From Butyrivibrio sp. MC2013 (GTDB lineage: Bacteria; Bacillota; Clostridia; Lachnospirales; Lachnospiraceae): a DNA stretch of 64,000 nt. The translations under genes were made by a program, and so were the position numbers. The stretch's first letter is position 1, and each line of letters opens with the position of its first letter. The stretch spans positions 45,692 to 109,691 of the forward strand of contig NZ_AUKE01000015.1 of the NCBI RefSeq assembly GCF_000424585.1, written 5' to 3'. This document shows positions 1-8,369 of this stretch, one piece after another. A model generated the notes under the pieces. The model was given only the letters and a program-made list of their open reading frames with translations. It was not told where the DNA came from and ran no database searches.

Positions 1-106
1 ATTTAGCCTGGGTCTTTTTCTTCAGGCGTAATCTTCCGATAAAGACTTATATAGATTATGCTCAGGGAGAAACGGGTAGGCATATTGCCCGGTGTGAAGG
101 AAGAAT

Positions 107-1153
107 ATGTACAACGAAGTAGCCTTTGATCTTATTAAAGTAAGACTGGCTTATTTGGTCGCAAATGTAGTAATGGCAGTAATGGTTCTTTTGTCAGGCA
201 GGTCTGAACTGATCTGGCTGTCTATTGTTACGGCCTTTGTGCTGTGGATCACCTGCTCTGATATGATGGATAATTATCCCAGGGCCAGAGTTTATACCAT
301 GTGCGCCTGGAATGATATAGTCGTCCTTGTTACCTCCTTTTATTTTGGTTTTGAATGTGGCTTTTTCCTGAATATATTCGCTCAGGTTCCTGTTTCTATT
401 TTTTATGGATATGTGTATTTTGCGTCCTCGGGCAAGAAGTTTAAAGGCTGGATCACATGGGTTCTGGCCATTGCCAGTCTCTACATATCTCTTATCATAG
501 GCAGGACTCACGTCCCTGTGGTGGGATTTACAAAGGATGTGAGCGTGGCAGTGTTTATGGTTAATTCAACGGCATGCCTAAGCTTTATCATATTTGTATG
601 TGTCTCTATCAGGAACGAACTTATCCATGTGCAGGAAAAAAATATGGACAAGGCTGCGCTGGATCTGCTCACAGGCCTTAGGACAAGACGCCTCTTTGAT
701 GCGGAATTTAATGACAGAGGACTTAAGACCTCTGAAATCTGTGCCGCGATCATGGATATAGATGATTTCAAGAAATTCAATGATAATTACGGGCATAATG
801 CAGGAGACAAGGTCCTGCAGACTATCAGTGATATCATCATGGAAATAGAGATCAGGAACAGCAGCTTTATGGCCTGCAGATGGGGCGGCGAAGAATTTGT
901 GATCATAGCCCCTATTGAAAGCTATGATATACTGAAACATGAACTTGAGGTAATGATCAAAAATTTAAAGCTCACTGATATAGAGATTGGGGGTACAAGG
1001 CACAGAGTGACCATAACGGCAGGTCTTGCCTGTCCCGGAAAGGGGAGCAGGAATTCCCTGGAGGATCTCATAGGAAGAGCTGATGCTCTCTTATATCAAG
1101 GCAAGAAAGCAGGTAAGGACAGACTGGTAGAAGATACGGAACGGGGGAGATAA
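107..1153 (+). CDS. Membrane-bound diguanylate cyclase (GGDEF domain)
   Basis: Makes the second messenger c-di-GMP from two GTP at the inner face of the membrane. About 170 N-terminal residues form five or six hydrophobic segments, followed by a short linker and a GGDEF domain. The catalytic loop reads RWGGEEF with GGEEF at residues 260-264, and the upstream metal and substrate site MDIDDFKKFNDNYGHNAGD is intact, so the enzyme should be active. No RxxD inhibitory site lies at the usual distance before GGEEF, so product inhibition is unlikely. The start is supported by GAAGGAAG six bases before ATG. The stop codon shares its last base with the ATG of the next gene (TAATG), so the two are translationally coupled. 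The N-terminal sensor region resembles no named sensor domain that I recognise. Confidence 0.9.
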   Translation: MYNEVAFDLIKVRLAYLVANVVMAVMVLLSGRSELIWLSIVTAFVLWITCSDMMDNYPRARVYTMCAWNDIVVLVTSFYFGFECGFFLNIFAQVPVSIFYGYVYFASSGKKFKGWITWVLAIASLYISLIIGRTHVPVVGFTKDVSVAVFMVNSTACLSFIIFVCVSIRNELIHVQEKNMDKAALDLLTGLRTRRLFDAEFNDRGLKTSEICAAIMDIDDFKKFNDNYGHNAGDKVLQTISDIIMEIEIRNSSFMACRWGGEEFVIIAPIESYDILKHELEVMIKNLKLTDIEIGGTRHRVTITAGLACPGKGSRNSLEDLIGRADALLYQGKKAGKDRLVEDTERGR

Positions 1154-1788
1154 TGGCAAAATTATATTTCAGATACGGAGCAATGGGGAGCTCAAAGACA
1201 GCCAATGCACTTATGGTGCATTACAACTATGTAGAAAAGGGACAGAATGCAGTACTCTTAAAGCCCGGAGTAGAGAACAGGGACGGAGCTACACTGATAA
1301 GGTCCAGGATCGGCCTGTCTGCAGAGTGCGTTATAATAGAGGATTTTCTTAAGGAAGCCAGGGAAAAATGGCTGACAGGTCTGGACGATGGTTGGGACAG
1401 ACTTGACTGCTGCATTGTGGATGAGGCTCATTTCCTTACTGCTGAGCAGGTGGACCTCCTTGCTTATATAGTGGATCAGTATGACCTGCCGGTAATATGC
1501 TATGGACTCAGGACTGATTTTACAGGACATTTCTTTGAAGGCTCCAAGAGGCTAATGGAGCTGGCTGACAAGATAGAAGAGGTGCCCACTGTATGCTGGT
1601 GCGGCAGAAGGGCTCATTTTAATGCCAGAGTGCTGGACGGCAAGATTGTCAGAGAAGGTGAGCAGGTGATGATGGGAGGTAACGAATCCTATGTATCCCT
1701 GTGCAGAAGGCATTTCAGGAGCGGTGAGATTGGAGGCAGGCGAGAAAAAGTAGTCGGGAACACTAATGCCGGTGCAGAAAACTTATAA
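1153..1788 (+). CDS. tdk: Thymidine kinase
   Basis: Phosphorylates thymidine to dTMP in the salvage pathway. The P-loop GAMGSSKT is at residues 9-16 and the catalytic glutamate sits in DEAHF (Glu91). The lasso and zinc region has the E. coli Tdk arrangement: CWCGRRA, then GEQVMMGGNESYVSLCRRHF. At 211 residues it has the normal length of the TK1 family. It overlaps the preceding cyclase gene by one base, an unusual partner that suggests only shared transcription. Identification is firm. Confidence 0.95.
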   Translation: MAKLYFRYGAMGSSKTANALMVHYNYVEKGQNAVLLKPGVENRDGATLIRSRIGLSAECVIIEDFLKEAREKWLTGLDDGWDRLDCCIVDEAHFLTAEQVDLLAYIVDQYDLPVICYGLRTDFTGHFFEGSKRLMELADKIEEVPTVCWCGRRAHFNARVLDGKIVREGEQVMMGGNESYVSLCRRHFRSGEIGGRREKVVGNTNAGAENL

Positions 1789-1963
1789 GCAGTACATGGC
1801 TGCGGATTTTCTTTTAAATGCCGGTGTGATGTCAAGGTAGATCCGGCTGGTTAAATTTGCCCCTTGTAATTTGTCTTTATAGAGGCTATTATTGTTTAGA
1901 CCATTTGTTCAAAATCTGTTTTTGGAGCTTGGACAGATGTGCACAAATAAATAATCATGTCAC
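1789..1963 (+). promoter_or_regulatory. Intergenic region with weak promoter for the folate operon
   Basis: This stretch between tdk and the riboswitch has no convincing gene. A possible promoter has TTGGAC at 1929-1934, a 17-base spacer and a poor -10 (TAATCA, 1952-1957). Its start point would fall just before the riboswitch at 1964, which is the main argument for it. An ATG at 1957 opens a frame of 122 codons through the riboswitch and into folT, but that frame is an artefact of the RNA. Confidence 0.35.
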
Positions 1964-2074
1964 GCAGAGTAGGATACAGAGCGTATATAGTGCCCGGTGA
2001 ACAGGGAGTTGTCATCGGGACGAAGAGGGAAGCTTGTCATTATTCCCCGCGGTTCTGTTTCCGCATCCCGCTGC
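1964..2074 (+). promoter_or_regulatory. Tetrahydrofolate (THF) riboswitch
   Basis: A folded RNA upstream of folT. The landmark segments of the THF class occur in order: GAGTAGGATAC near the 5' end, AGCGT, GGGAGTTGTCATCGGGACGAAG in the central hairpin region (1998-2024), CGCGGTT at 2049-2055 and GCATCCCGCT at 2063-2072 closing against the 5' segment. The 3' segment ends about 50 bases before the folT ribosome binding site (AGGAGG, 2126-2131), so control of translation or of a downstream hairpin is possible. THF riboswitches commonly precede folT in Firmicutes, so context and sequence agree. This element explains why the apparent frame at 1957-2325 should not be annotated. Confidence 0.85.
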
Positions 2075-2140
2075 TGCACAAGGCTTATATAGAGGCCTCC
2101 CTGTGCAGAGAAGGAAACTGCATGGAAGGAGGCTATTTTT

Positions 2141-2683
2141 ATGCAGAAAAACAATGTTCAGAAACTGGCAACTGCCGGCATGCTGCTGGCCCTCTCGGTG
2201 ATCTTCGGCTTTTTGAAGATTCCAATCACAAATACTATGGAGATCAGGTTTCAGTCCCTGCCTGTAGCGCTTGCAGGTATGCTCCTGGGACCTGTGCCCG
2301 GAATGCTGGTAGGTGCGCTTACTGACTTCCTCTCCTATATTGTAAAGCCCACAGGTCCTTATTTTATGGGATTTTTGGTCAGCTACGCTTTGATAGGACT
2401 GGTATTTGGCCTGATAGCCAGGGTCTCAAAGTCCGGTGCAGGAATGCTCGCACGTATCATCTGTGCTCAGGTTATCACCTCTGTTTTTATTGATGCGCTC
2501 CTTAATTCATACTGGCTGAGCGTCCTTTATGGCAGTCCTTTTAAGGCAGTGCTTATCAGCAGGATTCCCAAAGAGATATTGATGTTCTTTATAAGCTGCG
2601 CACTGCTGTATCTGGTAGTTAAGCCTGTAAGGAAATATGCAGCACAGTATCTTCCATCTGATAACAAAGCAAGCAGAGCATAA
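2141..2683 (+). CDS. folT: Folate ECF transporter substrate-binding subunit
   Basis: S component of an energy-coupling factor transporter that captures folate; the shared ATPases and T subunit (EcfA, EcfA', EcfT) are encoded elsewhere. The 180-residue protein is almost wholly hydrophobic with about six membrane segments. Its start LATAGMLLALSVIFGF and the motif MEIRFQSLPVALAGMLLGP are typical of this S-component group. A strong AGGAGG precedes the ATG. The THF riboswitch upstream and folC immediately downstream fix the substrate as folate. Confidence 0.9.
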   Translation: MQKNNVQKLATAGMLLALSVIFGFLKIPITNTMEIRFQSLPVALAGMLLGPVPGMLVGALTDFLSYIVKPTGPYFMGFLVSYALIGLVFGLIARVSKSGAGMLARIICAQVITSVFIDALLNSYWLSVLYGSPFKAVLISRIPKEILMFFISCALLYLVVKPVRKYAAQYLPSDNKASRA

Positions 2684-2696
2684 GGGAGGTAAGGCC

Positions 2697-4031
2697 TTGG
2701 AATACGAAGAGGCGATAGCTTTTTACAGATCTCTTGATGCTTTTAATCCTGTAAAGCTTGCAAGAGGCGAGATCGTAATGAATCTTGAAAGCCTGACTGA
2801 GCTTTTGGCTCGTTTGGGAAACCCTCATAAGGATATGAAATATATCCATATTGCGGGGACCAACGGCAAGGGCTCTACTGCGGCTTTTATTTCCACTATC
2901 CTGACAAAGGCCGGTTATAAGACCGGCCTTTACACATCTCCTGCGGTACTGTGCTTTGAGGAGAGGATCAGAGTAGATGGAGAATATATATCCCGGGAGG
3001 ATGTAGGGCGCTATACAAAGATCATAAAGGACAAGTCTATGGAAATGCTCCGGGACGGCCTTCGCCTTCCTTCAGAGTTTGAAATGGTCACAGCCATGAG
3101 CTTTATGGAATTTAGGGACAGCGGCTGTGACATAGCCGTGATGGAGTGCGGACTTGGCGGGATCATGGATGCTACCAATGTGATACCCTCCCCTGAGCTG
3201 GCGATCATTACTTCCATTTCCTACGATCATACAGAGATACTGGGTAATAGCCTGACAGAGATAGCTGATAAAAAGGCGGGCATAATCAAAGAGGGCTGCG
3301 ACGTCCTCTTATATCCCCAGACAGATGAGGATGTAACAGAGCTTATCAGAAGGACTGCCAGGAAAGAGGGGGCTTCGTTTAATATAGCCTCTCTTCCAAA
3401 AGAGGAGAATATTCGAAGGAGTCTTAAGGGACAGAGCTTTGATCTGACTGCTTTGGGCGAAGTCTTTAATGACATGAGGATCAGCATGCTGGGCAACTGG
3501 CAGGCTTATAACGGAGCAATGGCTGTTAATGCAGCTCTTATCCTCAGGCAAAGGGGATATTCCATTCCGGAGAGCGCTATCAGAGAGGGACTAAAGGATG
3601 CCAAATGGCCCTGCCGCTTTGAGCTTCTTGGCTCTCATCCGTATTTTATAGCAGACGGCAGCCACAATCCCCAGGGAGTAGCAGCACTGGCAGATAGCCT
3701 TGAGAGCTTTTTTCCGGGGCAAAAGGTGATTTTTATAACAGGGGTTTTGTCTGACAAAGCATATGATAAAATGATGAGTAGGGTCATTCCGCTTGGACGG
3801 GCATTTATTACCATTACACCGCCTTCAGAGAGAGCTCTGGATGGTGAAAAGCTGCGGGAAGACCTGATACGCATGGGCGCAGAGAATGTGTCGCCTGCTT
3901 CTTCCATCAGGGAGGCTGTGGAGCTGGCTCTTGAGCTGGCAGGAGACAGCGGCGTTATATGTGCCTTTGGATCATTGTATTATATAGGACAGATAAGAGA
4001 GCTTGCAGATGAGATTCGTACTGGTCAGTAA
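2697..4031 (+). CDS. folC: Folylpolyglutamate synthase / dihydrofolate synthase
   Basis: Adds glutamate residues to folates (and may make dihydrofolate from dihydropteroate), trapping the vitamin imported by FolT. It carries the Mur-ligase P-loop IAGTNGKGST, the omega loop region SPAVLCFEERIRVDG and the HNPQG motif of the C-terminal domain. I place the start at TTG 2697, because GGGAGG at 2684-2689 sits eight bases upstream; an in-frame ATG at 2637 lies inside folT and has no such site. This gives 444 residues, normal for FolC. The binding site begins at the folT stop codon, so the pair is one operon under the THF riboswitch. Confidence 0.93.
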   Translation: MEYEEAIAFYRSLDAFNPVKLARGEIVMNLESLTELLARLGNPHKDMKYIHIAGTNGKGSTAAFISTILTKAGYKTGLYTSPAVLCFEERIRVDGEYISREDVGRYTKIIKDKSMEMLRDGLRLPSEFEMVTAMSFMEFRDSGCDIAVMECGLGGIMDATNVIPSPELAIITSISYDHTEILGNSLTEIADKKAGIIKEGCDVLLYPQTDEDVTELIRRTARKEGASFNIASLPKEENIRRSLKGQSFDLTALGEVFNDMRISMLGNWQAYNGAMAVNAALILRQRGYSIPESAIREGLKDAKWPCRFELLGSHPYFIADGSHNPQGVAALADSLESFFPGQKVIFITGVLSDKAYDKMMSRVIPLGRAFITITPPSERALDGEKLREDLIRMGAENVSPASSIREAVELALELAGDSGVICAFGSLYYIGQIRELADEIRTGQ

Positions 4032-5226
4032 TTATATCAATCATCATCAGATCCCTTTATGCAGGGAGATCATGAATATTATAGGAGAGGGTAACTTTAC
4101 TTTTCTGGAGACTCAGCCCATGGAAGCAGAGAGGCTTGCCATGGGTTGGGGCCGGGATATGGGTGACCTCTCTTTTGTTATGCAATATGACAAGGACAGC
4201 TATGCTGCGCTGAAGCTTATAGCTGAAGCTGACGTGGTGCTGCTGGGCTGGACTCTGAGCAGCAAGGTTATGGACGCATGTCTGGAGCGTGTGTCAGAAG
4301 GCAAGGCTCTGATCAGGATGAGTGAGCGTATATACAGAGAAGGTAGATGGAAGGCCATATCTCCAAGAGGCCTGGCAGCAAAATATCACGAGCATATTAA
4401 ATATAGAAAAGATAATCTGTATATGCTCTGCAGCGGAGCCTATACAGCCGGGGATTTTCGCCTGATCCATGCTTATCCTGACAAGCTCCTTAAGTGGGGC
4501 TATTTTCCGAAGTTTGAAGAGGTGCCGGTAAAAGATGGATATAAAGATCAGGAAGAAGGTAAGCTGGGAGATAATATAGATGCAAAGATAAAATGCGTAG
4601 GAAATTCAGCTGCCAGCCTCGCCTATAGACCTGTAAATATCCTCTGGGCAGGACGCTTTATGAGGGGGGTCAAGCATCCTGAATATGCATTGCATCTGGC
4701 CGGGGCTTTAAAAAAAGCCGATATTCCTTTTAGCTTGCGCATGGTTGGAGGCGGAGAGATGAAAGATGAGCTTGAAGCCTATATCAATGAGAATGACCTT
4801 GGAGCAAATGTTAAGATGATGGGCTTTCTGCCTCCGGAAAAGGTAAGAGAGCTTATGAAAACTGCAGATATATACCTTTTTACCAGCAATCATCTGGAAG
4901 GCTGGGGCGCCGTGGTAAACGAGGCAATGAACTCCCGCTGCGCAGTGCTGGCAGGAGAAGGGGCAGGAGCGGTTCCCTACCTTATAAAGGATGGGATAAA
5001 CGGACTGACCTTTAAGGGAGAAAATGAAGCCGAGTTTATAGCCAAGGGGGTGAAGCTTGCGGCAGACAGAAAACTTATATTAGCTCTTGGAAATGCAGCC
5101 TATGAGACTATAAGGGATGAATGGAACCCGCATACTGCGGCAGCAAGACTTGTTGATCTGGCTGGCAGCCTGGTAAATGGCGCTGCGTACACCCCTCCGC
5201 AGACAGGCCCCCTCAGCAGGGCATGA
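4009..5226 (+). CDS. Family 4 glycosyltransferase
   Basis: A retaining GT-B glycosyltransferase, acting on a nucleotide-sugar donor in the cytoplasm. The C-terminal half shows the GT4 pattern: ILWAGRFMRGVKHPEYAL, LRMVGGGEMKDELEA, VKMMGFLPPEKVRELMKTAD and the donor-binding ELL-type segment TSNHLEGWGAVVNEAMNS. The acceptor is unknown; a cell-surface polysaccharide or glycoconjugate is the usual guess. ATG 4009 is preferred; TTG 4003 is two codons earlier. The gene overlaps the folC end by 23 bases but has no functional link to folate that I can see. Confidence 0.85.
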   Translation: MRFVLVSNYINHHQIPLCREIMNIIGEGNFTFLETQPMEAERLAMGWGRDMGDLSFVMQYDKDSYAALKLIAEADVVLLGWTLSSKVMDACLERVSEGKALIRMSERIYREGRWKAISPRGLAAKYHEHIKYRKDNLYMLCSGAYTAGDFRLIHAYPDKLLKWGYFPKFEEVPVKDGYKDQEEGKLGDNIDAKIKCVGNSAASLAYRPVNILWAGRFMRGVKHPEYALHLAGALKKADIPFSLRMVGGGEMKDELEAYINENDLGANVKMMGFLPPEKVRELMKTADIYLFTSNHLEGWGAVVNEAMNSRCAVLAGEGAGAVPYLIKDGINGLTFKGENEAEFIAKGVKLAADRKLILALGNAAYETIRDEWNPHTAAARLVDLAGSLVNGAAYTPPQTGPLSRA

Positions 5227-5271
5227 TTTAATCGCAATCAGCGACATTTTTAAATTTGCGTGGAATGAGTG

Positions 5272-5300
5272 TTGCGAAACATTTTTATTTCATTTATATT
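5272..5300 (+). promoter_or_regulatory. Promoter of pgi
   Basis: TTGCGA (5272-5277), a 17-base spacer and TATATT (5295-5300) form a good sigma-A promoter. Transcription would begin near 5307, downstream of the upstream in-frame ATG at 5256, which supports the later pgi start at 5358. Confidence 0.6.
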
Positions 5301-5357
5301 TTTATTGGAAAAATAAGGCGTGGCACTGGCAAGGCGGTGCGGAAAGGAAGAAGTAGG

Positions 5358-6941
5358 ATGGTTTCATGGAATAATCCCGATACACTTGAATCCTGGAAGA
5401 AGCTGGGCACTTTGAAGGATTCAGTAGATTTAAAGGCAGTTATGTCAGGAGAGGGCGGAGCAGATAGAGTCAAGAATTACTCTATTCCCATGCCTGCAGG
5501 CATGACATACAATTATGCAGCCAAGGAAGTAGATGATACAGTTATTGATGCTCTTGCAGCACTTGCTGATGAGCAGGAACTGATCGGTAAATATGAAGAG
5601 CTTCTGGGAGGAGCTGTTATCAATACAGGTGAGAAGAGACTGGTTCTCCACCAGCTCTGCCGCGGACAGCAGGCCGGCGATGTTATGGCAGACGGCGTTA
5701 ATAAGAGAGAGTTCTACCTTTCTCAGCAAAAGCGTGTTGCAGAATTTGCAGAGAAGGTACATAATGGCCAGATCGTAAATGAGAAGGGCGAGAAGTTTAC
5801 AACAGTAGTACAGATCGGTATCGGTGGAAGTGATCTTGGTCCCCGTGCCATGTATCTGGCTCTTGAGAACTGGGCAAAGAAGAATGGTTTCTTCAAGATG
5901 AATGCAGAGTTTATCTCCAACGTAGACCCTGATGATGCATCTGCAGTTCTGGGCAAGGTTGATGTTGCAAAGTCCATCTTTATCCTGGTTTCCAAGTCAG
6001 GTACTACACTTGAGACTCTGACCAATGAGTCTTTTGTAAAGGATGCTCTTACAAAGCAGGGCCTGGATCCTGCAAAGCACATGATCGCAGTTACATCAGA
6101 GACATCTCCTCTGGCAGGCAACAGCGGTTATCTGGATGCTTTCTTTATGGATGATTATATTGGCGGACGTTATTCTACAAGCTCTGCAGTAGGCGGAGCT
6201 GTTTTGTCACTGGCCTTTGGCGCAGATGTATTTGCCCGCTTCCTGGATGGTGCAGCAGCAGAGGACAAGCTGGCACTTGAAAAGGATATCAGAAAGAACC
6301 CTGCTCTTATGGATGCTCTTATTGGCGTATATGAGAGAAATGTACTGGGCTACGGCACTACAGCAGTACTTCCTTATTCTCAGGCTCTCTCCCGTTTCCC
6401 TGCTCACCTTCAGCAGCTGGATATGGAGTCCAATGGTAAGAGCGTAAACCGCTTCGGCGCAGCAATTGATTACAAGACAGGTCCTGTGATCTTTGGCGAG
6501 CCCGGAACTAACGGACAGCACTCCTTCTATCAGCTCCTGCACCAGGGCACAGATATTATCCCTCTGCAGTTTGTAGGCTTTAGAAAGAGCCAGATTGAAA
6601 ATGACGTAGTGATCGAGGATTCCACCAGCCAGCAGAAGCTCTGCGCAAATGTAGCTGCTCAGATCGTGGCTTTTGCTCTTGGTAAGGATGATGAAGATAA
6701 GAACAAGAACTTCGAAGGAAAGCGTCCTTCCAGCATTATCGCAGGTGATCAGCTTACTCCCGAAGCGCTTGGTGCTCTCCTGGCACATTTTGAGAACAAG
6801 GTTATGTTCCAGGGCTTTGTATGGAACATCAACTCCTTTGACCAGGAAGGTGTACAGCTTGGCAAGAAGCTGGCCAAGAAGGTACTGGCTCATGATACAG
6901 ACGGTGCTCTCAAGGCATACAGCGATCTCTTAAACATCTGA
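5358..6941 (+). CDS. pgi: Glucose-6-phosphate isomerase
   Basis: Interconverts glucose 6-phosphate and fructose 6-phosphate in glycolysis. Family signatures are clear: QIGIGGSDLGPRAMYLALE, the SIS-domain segment FILVSKSGTTLET, QQLDMESNGKSV and GEPGTNGQHSFYQLLHQGTD. The ATG at 5358 follows AAGGAAG by seven bases and lies downstream of a good promoter, giving 527 residues. Extending to 5256 would add 34 residues of basic, low-quality sequence and is rejected. Codon use is noticeably biased to a small set, as expected of a highly expressed gene. Confidence 0.97.
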   Translation: MVSWNNPDTLESWKKLGTLKDSVDLKAVMSGEGGADRVKNYSIPMPAGMTYNYAAKEVDDTVIDALAALADEQELIGKYEELLGGAVINTGEKRLVLHQLCRGQQAGDVMADGVNKREFYLSQQKRVAEFAEKVHNGQIVNEKGEKFTTVVQIGIGGSDLGPRAMYLALENWAKKNGFFKMNAEFISNVDPDDASAVLGKVDVAKSIFILVSKSGTTLETLTNESFVKDALTKQGLDPAKHMIAVTSETSPLAGNSGYLDAFFMDDYIGGRYSTSSAVGGAVLSLAFGADVFARFLDGAAAEDKLALEKDIRKNPALMDALIGVYERNVLGYGTTAVLPYSQALSRFPAHLQQLDMESNGKSVNRFGAAIDYKTGPVIFGEPGTNGQHSFYQLLHQGTDIIPLQFVGFRKSQIENDVVIEDSTSQQKLCANVAAQIVAFALGKDDEDKNKNFEGKRPSSIIAGDQLTPEALGALLAHFENKVMFQGFVWNINSFDQEGVQLGKKLAKKVLAHDTDGALKAYSDLLNI

Positions 6942-6945
6942 CACT

Positions 6946-7218
6946 ATGAAGATACGAGAGCATATTGTATTTAAAGGTGATGTACAGGGTGTAGGCTTTC
7001 GCTATACCGCAAGCCATCTGGCAGGGCGGCTGGGGCTTACAGGCTATGTGCGCAATGAATGGGACGGCTCGGTGACTGCCGAGGTCCAGGGACCAAGGGA
7101 AGCTATAGACAGCTTTTTGACTGATATACAAAATGGCAGGTTCATCAATATATACAATATGGACATCAGCCCGATGCCTGTAGATGAAGAGGAGAGGAGC
7201 TTTAAGGTCCTCTACTGA
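6946..7218 (+). CDS. acyP: Acylphosphatase
   Basis: Small cytoplasmic enzyme of 90 residues that hydrolyses acyl phosphates. The signature GDVQGVGFRYTASHLA near the N terminus and the second motif GYVRNEWDGSVTAEVQG are complete, including the catalytic Arg and Asn. It begins four bases after the pgi stop and ends before a strong terminator, so it is the last gene of the pgi transcript. Confidence 0.93.
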   Translation: MKIREHIVFKGDVQGVGFRYTASHLAGRLGLTGYVRNEWDGSVTAEVQGPREAIDSFLTDIQNGRFINIYNMDISPMPVDEEERSFKVLY

Positions 7219-7260
7219 TCACAGAGAGCGTCGCGGTGAAATGAAAATAATAAGAAGTTA

Positions 7261-7306
7261 AATAGAGCTCCGGAGGGGTATGATCCTCTCCAGGGCTCTA
7301 TTTTGC
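7261..7306 (+). terminator. Terminator after acyP
   Basis: AATAGAGCTCCGGAGGGG pairs with CCTCTCCAGGGCTCTATT through a short loop and is followed by TTTTG. The stem has one small internal mismatch. Confidence 0.8.
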
Positions 7307-7373
7307 TTTAACAGAGGTTAAAATTCGTAATATATTCCTAATATATAGATGACTTTTAAACGTATATATTGTA

Positions 7374-7386
7374 AACTGAAACAGTT
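7374..7386. promoter_or_regulatory. Small palindrome before the ABC exporter operon
   Basis: AACTG-AAA-CAGTT is a perfect short inverted repeat 45 bases before the ABC ATPase start, next to an A+T-rich stretch with TATATT at 7365-7370. It could be an operator, but no regulator gene is adjacent and such short palindromes occur by chance. The rest of 7307-7430 holds no gene. Confidence 0.25.
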
Positions 7387-7430
7387 AAAAAATATTTAAT
7401 TGCAAAAGTTAAAGGAAAAGGAGACGATCT

Positions 7431-8369
7431 ATGTCACTTGAAGTAGTTCACCTGTCCAAAAAATACGGCGATAAAACAGCTGTTGAAGATTTAAGCTTTA
7501 GCCTGAATAACCCCGGAGTATATGCGCTTCTGGGTACAAACGGCGCGGGCAAGAGTACCTCTATAAGGATGATACTGGGTATCCTGGAAAAAGATAGCGG
7601 AAGCGTATTGTGGAATGGCCGGGAGCTGGATCCTCACAAGATCAATGTGGGGTATCTGGCTGAAGAAAGAGGCCTCTATCCCAAGTACAGCCTTATGGAC
7701 CAGCTTATGTATTTTGCAGCATTAAAGGGGATGACTCCCCAGGAAGCCAAAGAGCGTATAGAGCTTCTTGCCGACAAGCTGGAAGTGAGGGAATATCTCT
7801 TTCCGGAAAAGAAAGTAGGTAAGAGAGTAAAAGATATGACTGCAGATCAGCTCTCAAAGGGTAATCAGCAAAAGATCCAGCTGATGGCTGCACTCCTGTC
7901 AGATCCGGAGCTCCTCATCCTGGACGAGCCCTTATCTGGTCTTGATCCTGTTAATACCGACCTCTTCCGCAGCATTATCCACAAAGAGATTGATAAGGGC
8001 AAATATATCATACTCTCATCTCACCAGATGGCAGTAATAGAGGAATTTTGCGAGGATATCACTATTCTGAACAAGGGAAAGGTGGCAGCAGGGGGCAATC
8101 TCAACGAGATCAAGAAGTCCTACGGCAGGATCAATCTCATCGTCAAGTGTGATGAAGGCCTCTCAGATGTGGAAGCAGATCCGGGCATGACTGTCATCTC
8201 AGATACTCCTGACGGAGTGCACTTTAGAGTGCAAACAGAAGCTGTGGCACAGAATTATCTGGGAAAGCTCGCTTCTCTTGGCAAGACTGTTGTTAGATTC
8301 GAGCTTAGAGAGCCTTCGCTCCATGAAATATTTGTAGAAAAGGTAGGAGGCCATGAGATTGAAGAATAA
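7431..8369 (+). CDS. ABC transporter ATP-binding protein (NatA-like)
   Basis: ATPase of a drug, sodium or peptide exporter. Walker A is GTNGAGKST (about residue 37), the signature is LSKGNQQKIQL and Walker B LLILDEPLSGLDP; the switch histidine is in LSSHQM. The C-terminal 80 residues match the accessory domain found in the NatA and bacitracin-resistance groups. RBS AAAGGAG lies before the ATG. It overlaps the first permease gene by 17 bases, so the subunits are made together. The substrate cannot be told from sequence. Confidence 0.92.
   Translation: MSLEVVHLSKKYGDKTAVEDLSFSLNNPGVYALLGTNGAGKSTSIRMILGILEKDSGSVLWNGRELDPHKINVGYLAEERGLYPKYSLMDQLMYFAALKGMTPQEAKERIELLADKLEVREYLFPEKKVGKRVKDMTADQLSKGNQQKIQLMAALLSDPELLILDEPLSGLDPVNTDLFRSIIHKEIDKGKYIILSSHQMAVIEEFCEDITILNKGKVAAGGNLNEIKKSYGRINLIVKCDEGLSDVEADPGMTVISDTPDGVHFRVQTEAVAQNYLGKLASLGKTVVRFELREPSLHEIFVEKVGGHEIEE

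Noticed and set aside
1..60. Possible sigma-28 -10 box (TCCGATAA, 35-42) before the diguanylate cyclase gene
   Set aside because: No TAAA-like -35 stands 14-16 bases upstream, only a run of T.
1957..2325. Open frame of 122 codons through the region before folT
   Set aside because: It overlaps the THF riboswitch and folT, has odd composition and no binding site.
5256..5357. N-terminal extension of glucose-6-phosphate isomerase
   Set aside because: The likely transcription start lies downstream of 5256, and ATG 5358 has a good binding site and family-typical N terminus.
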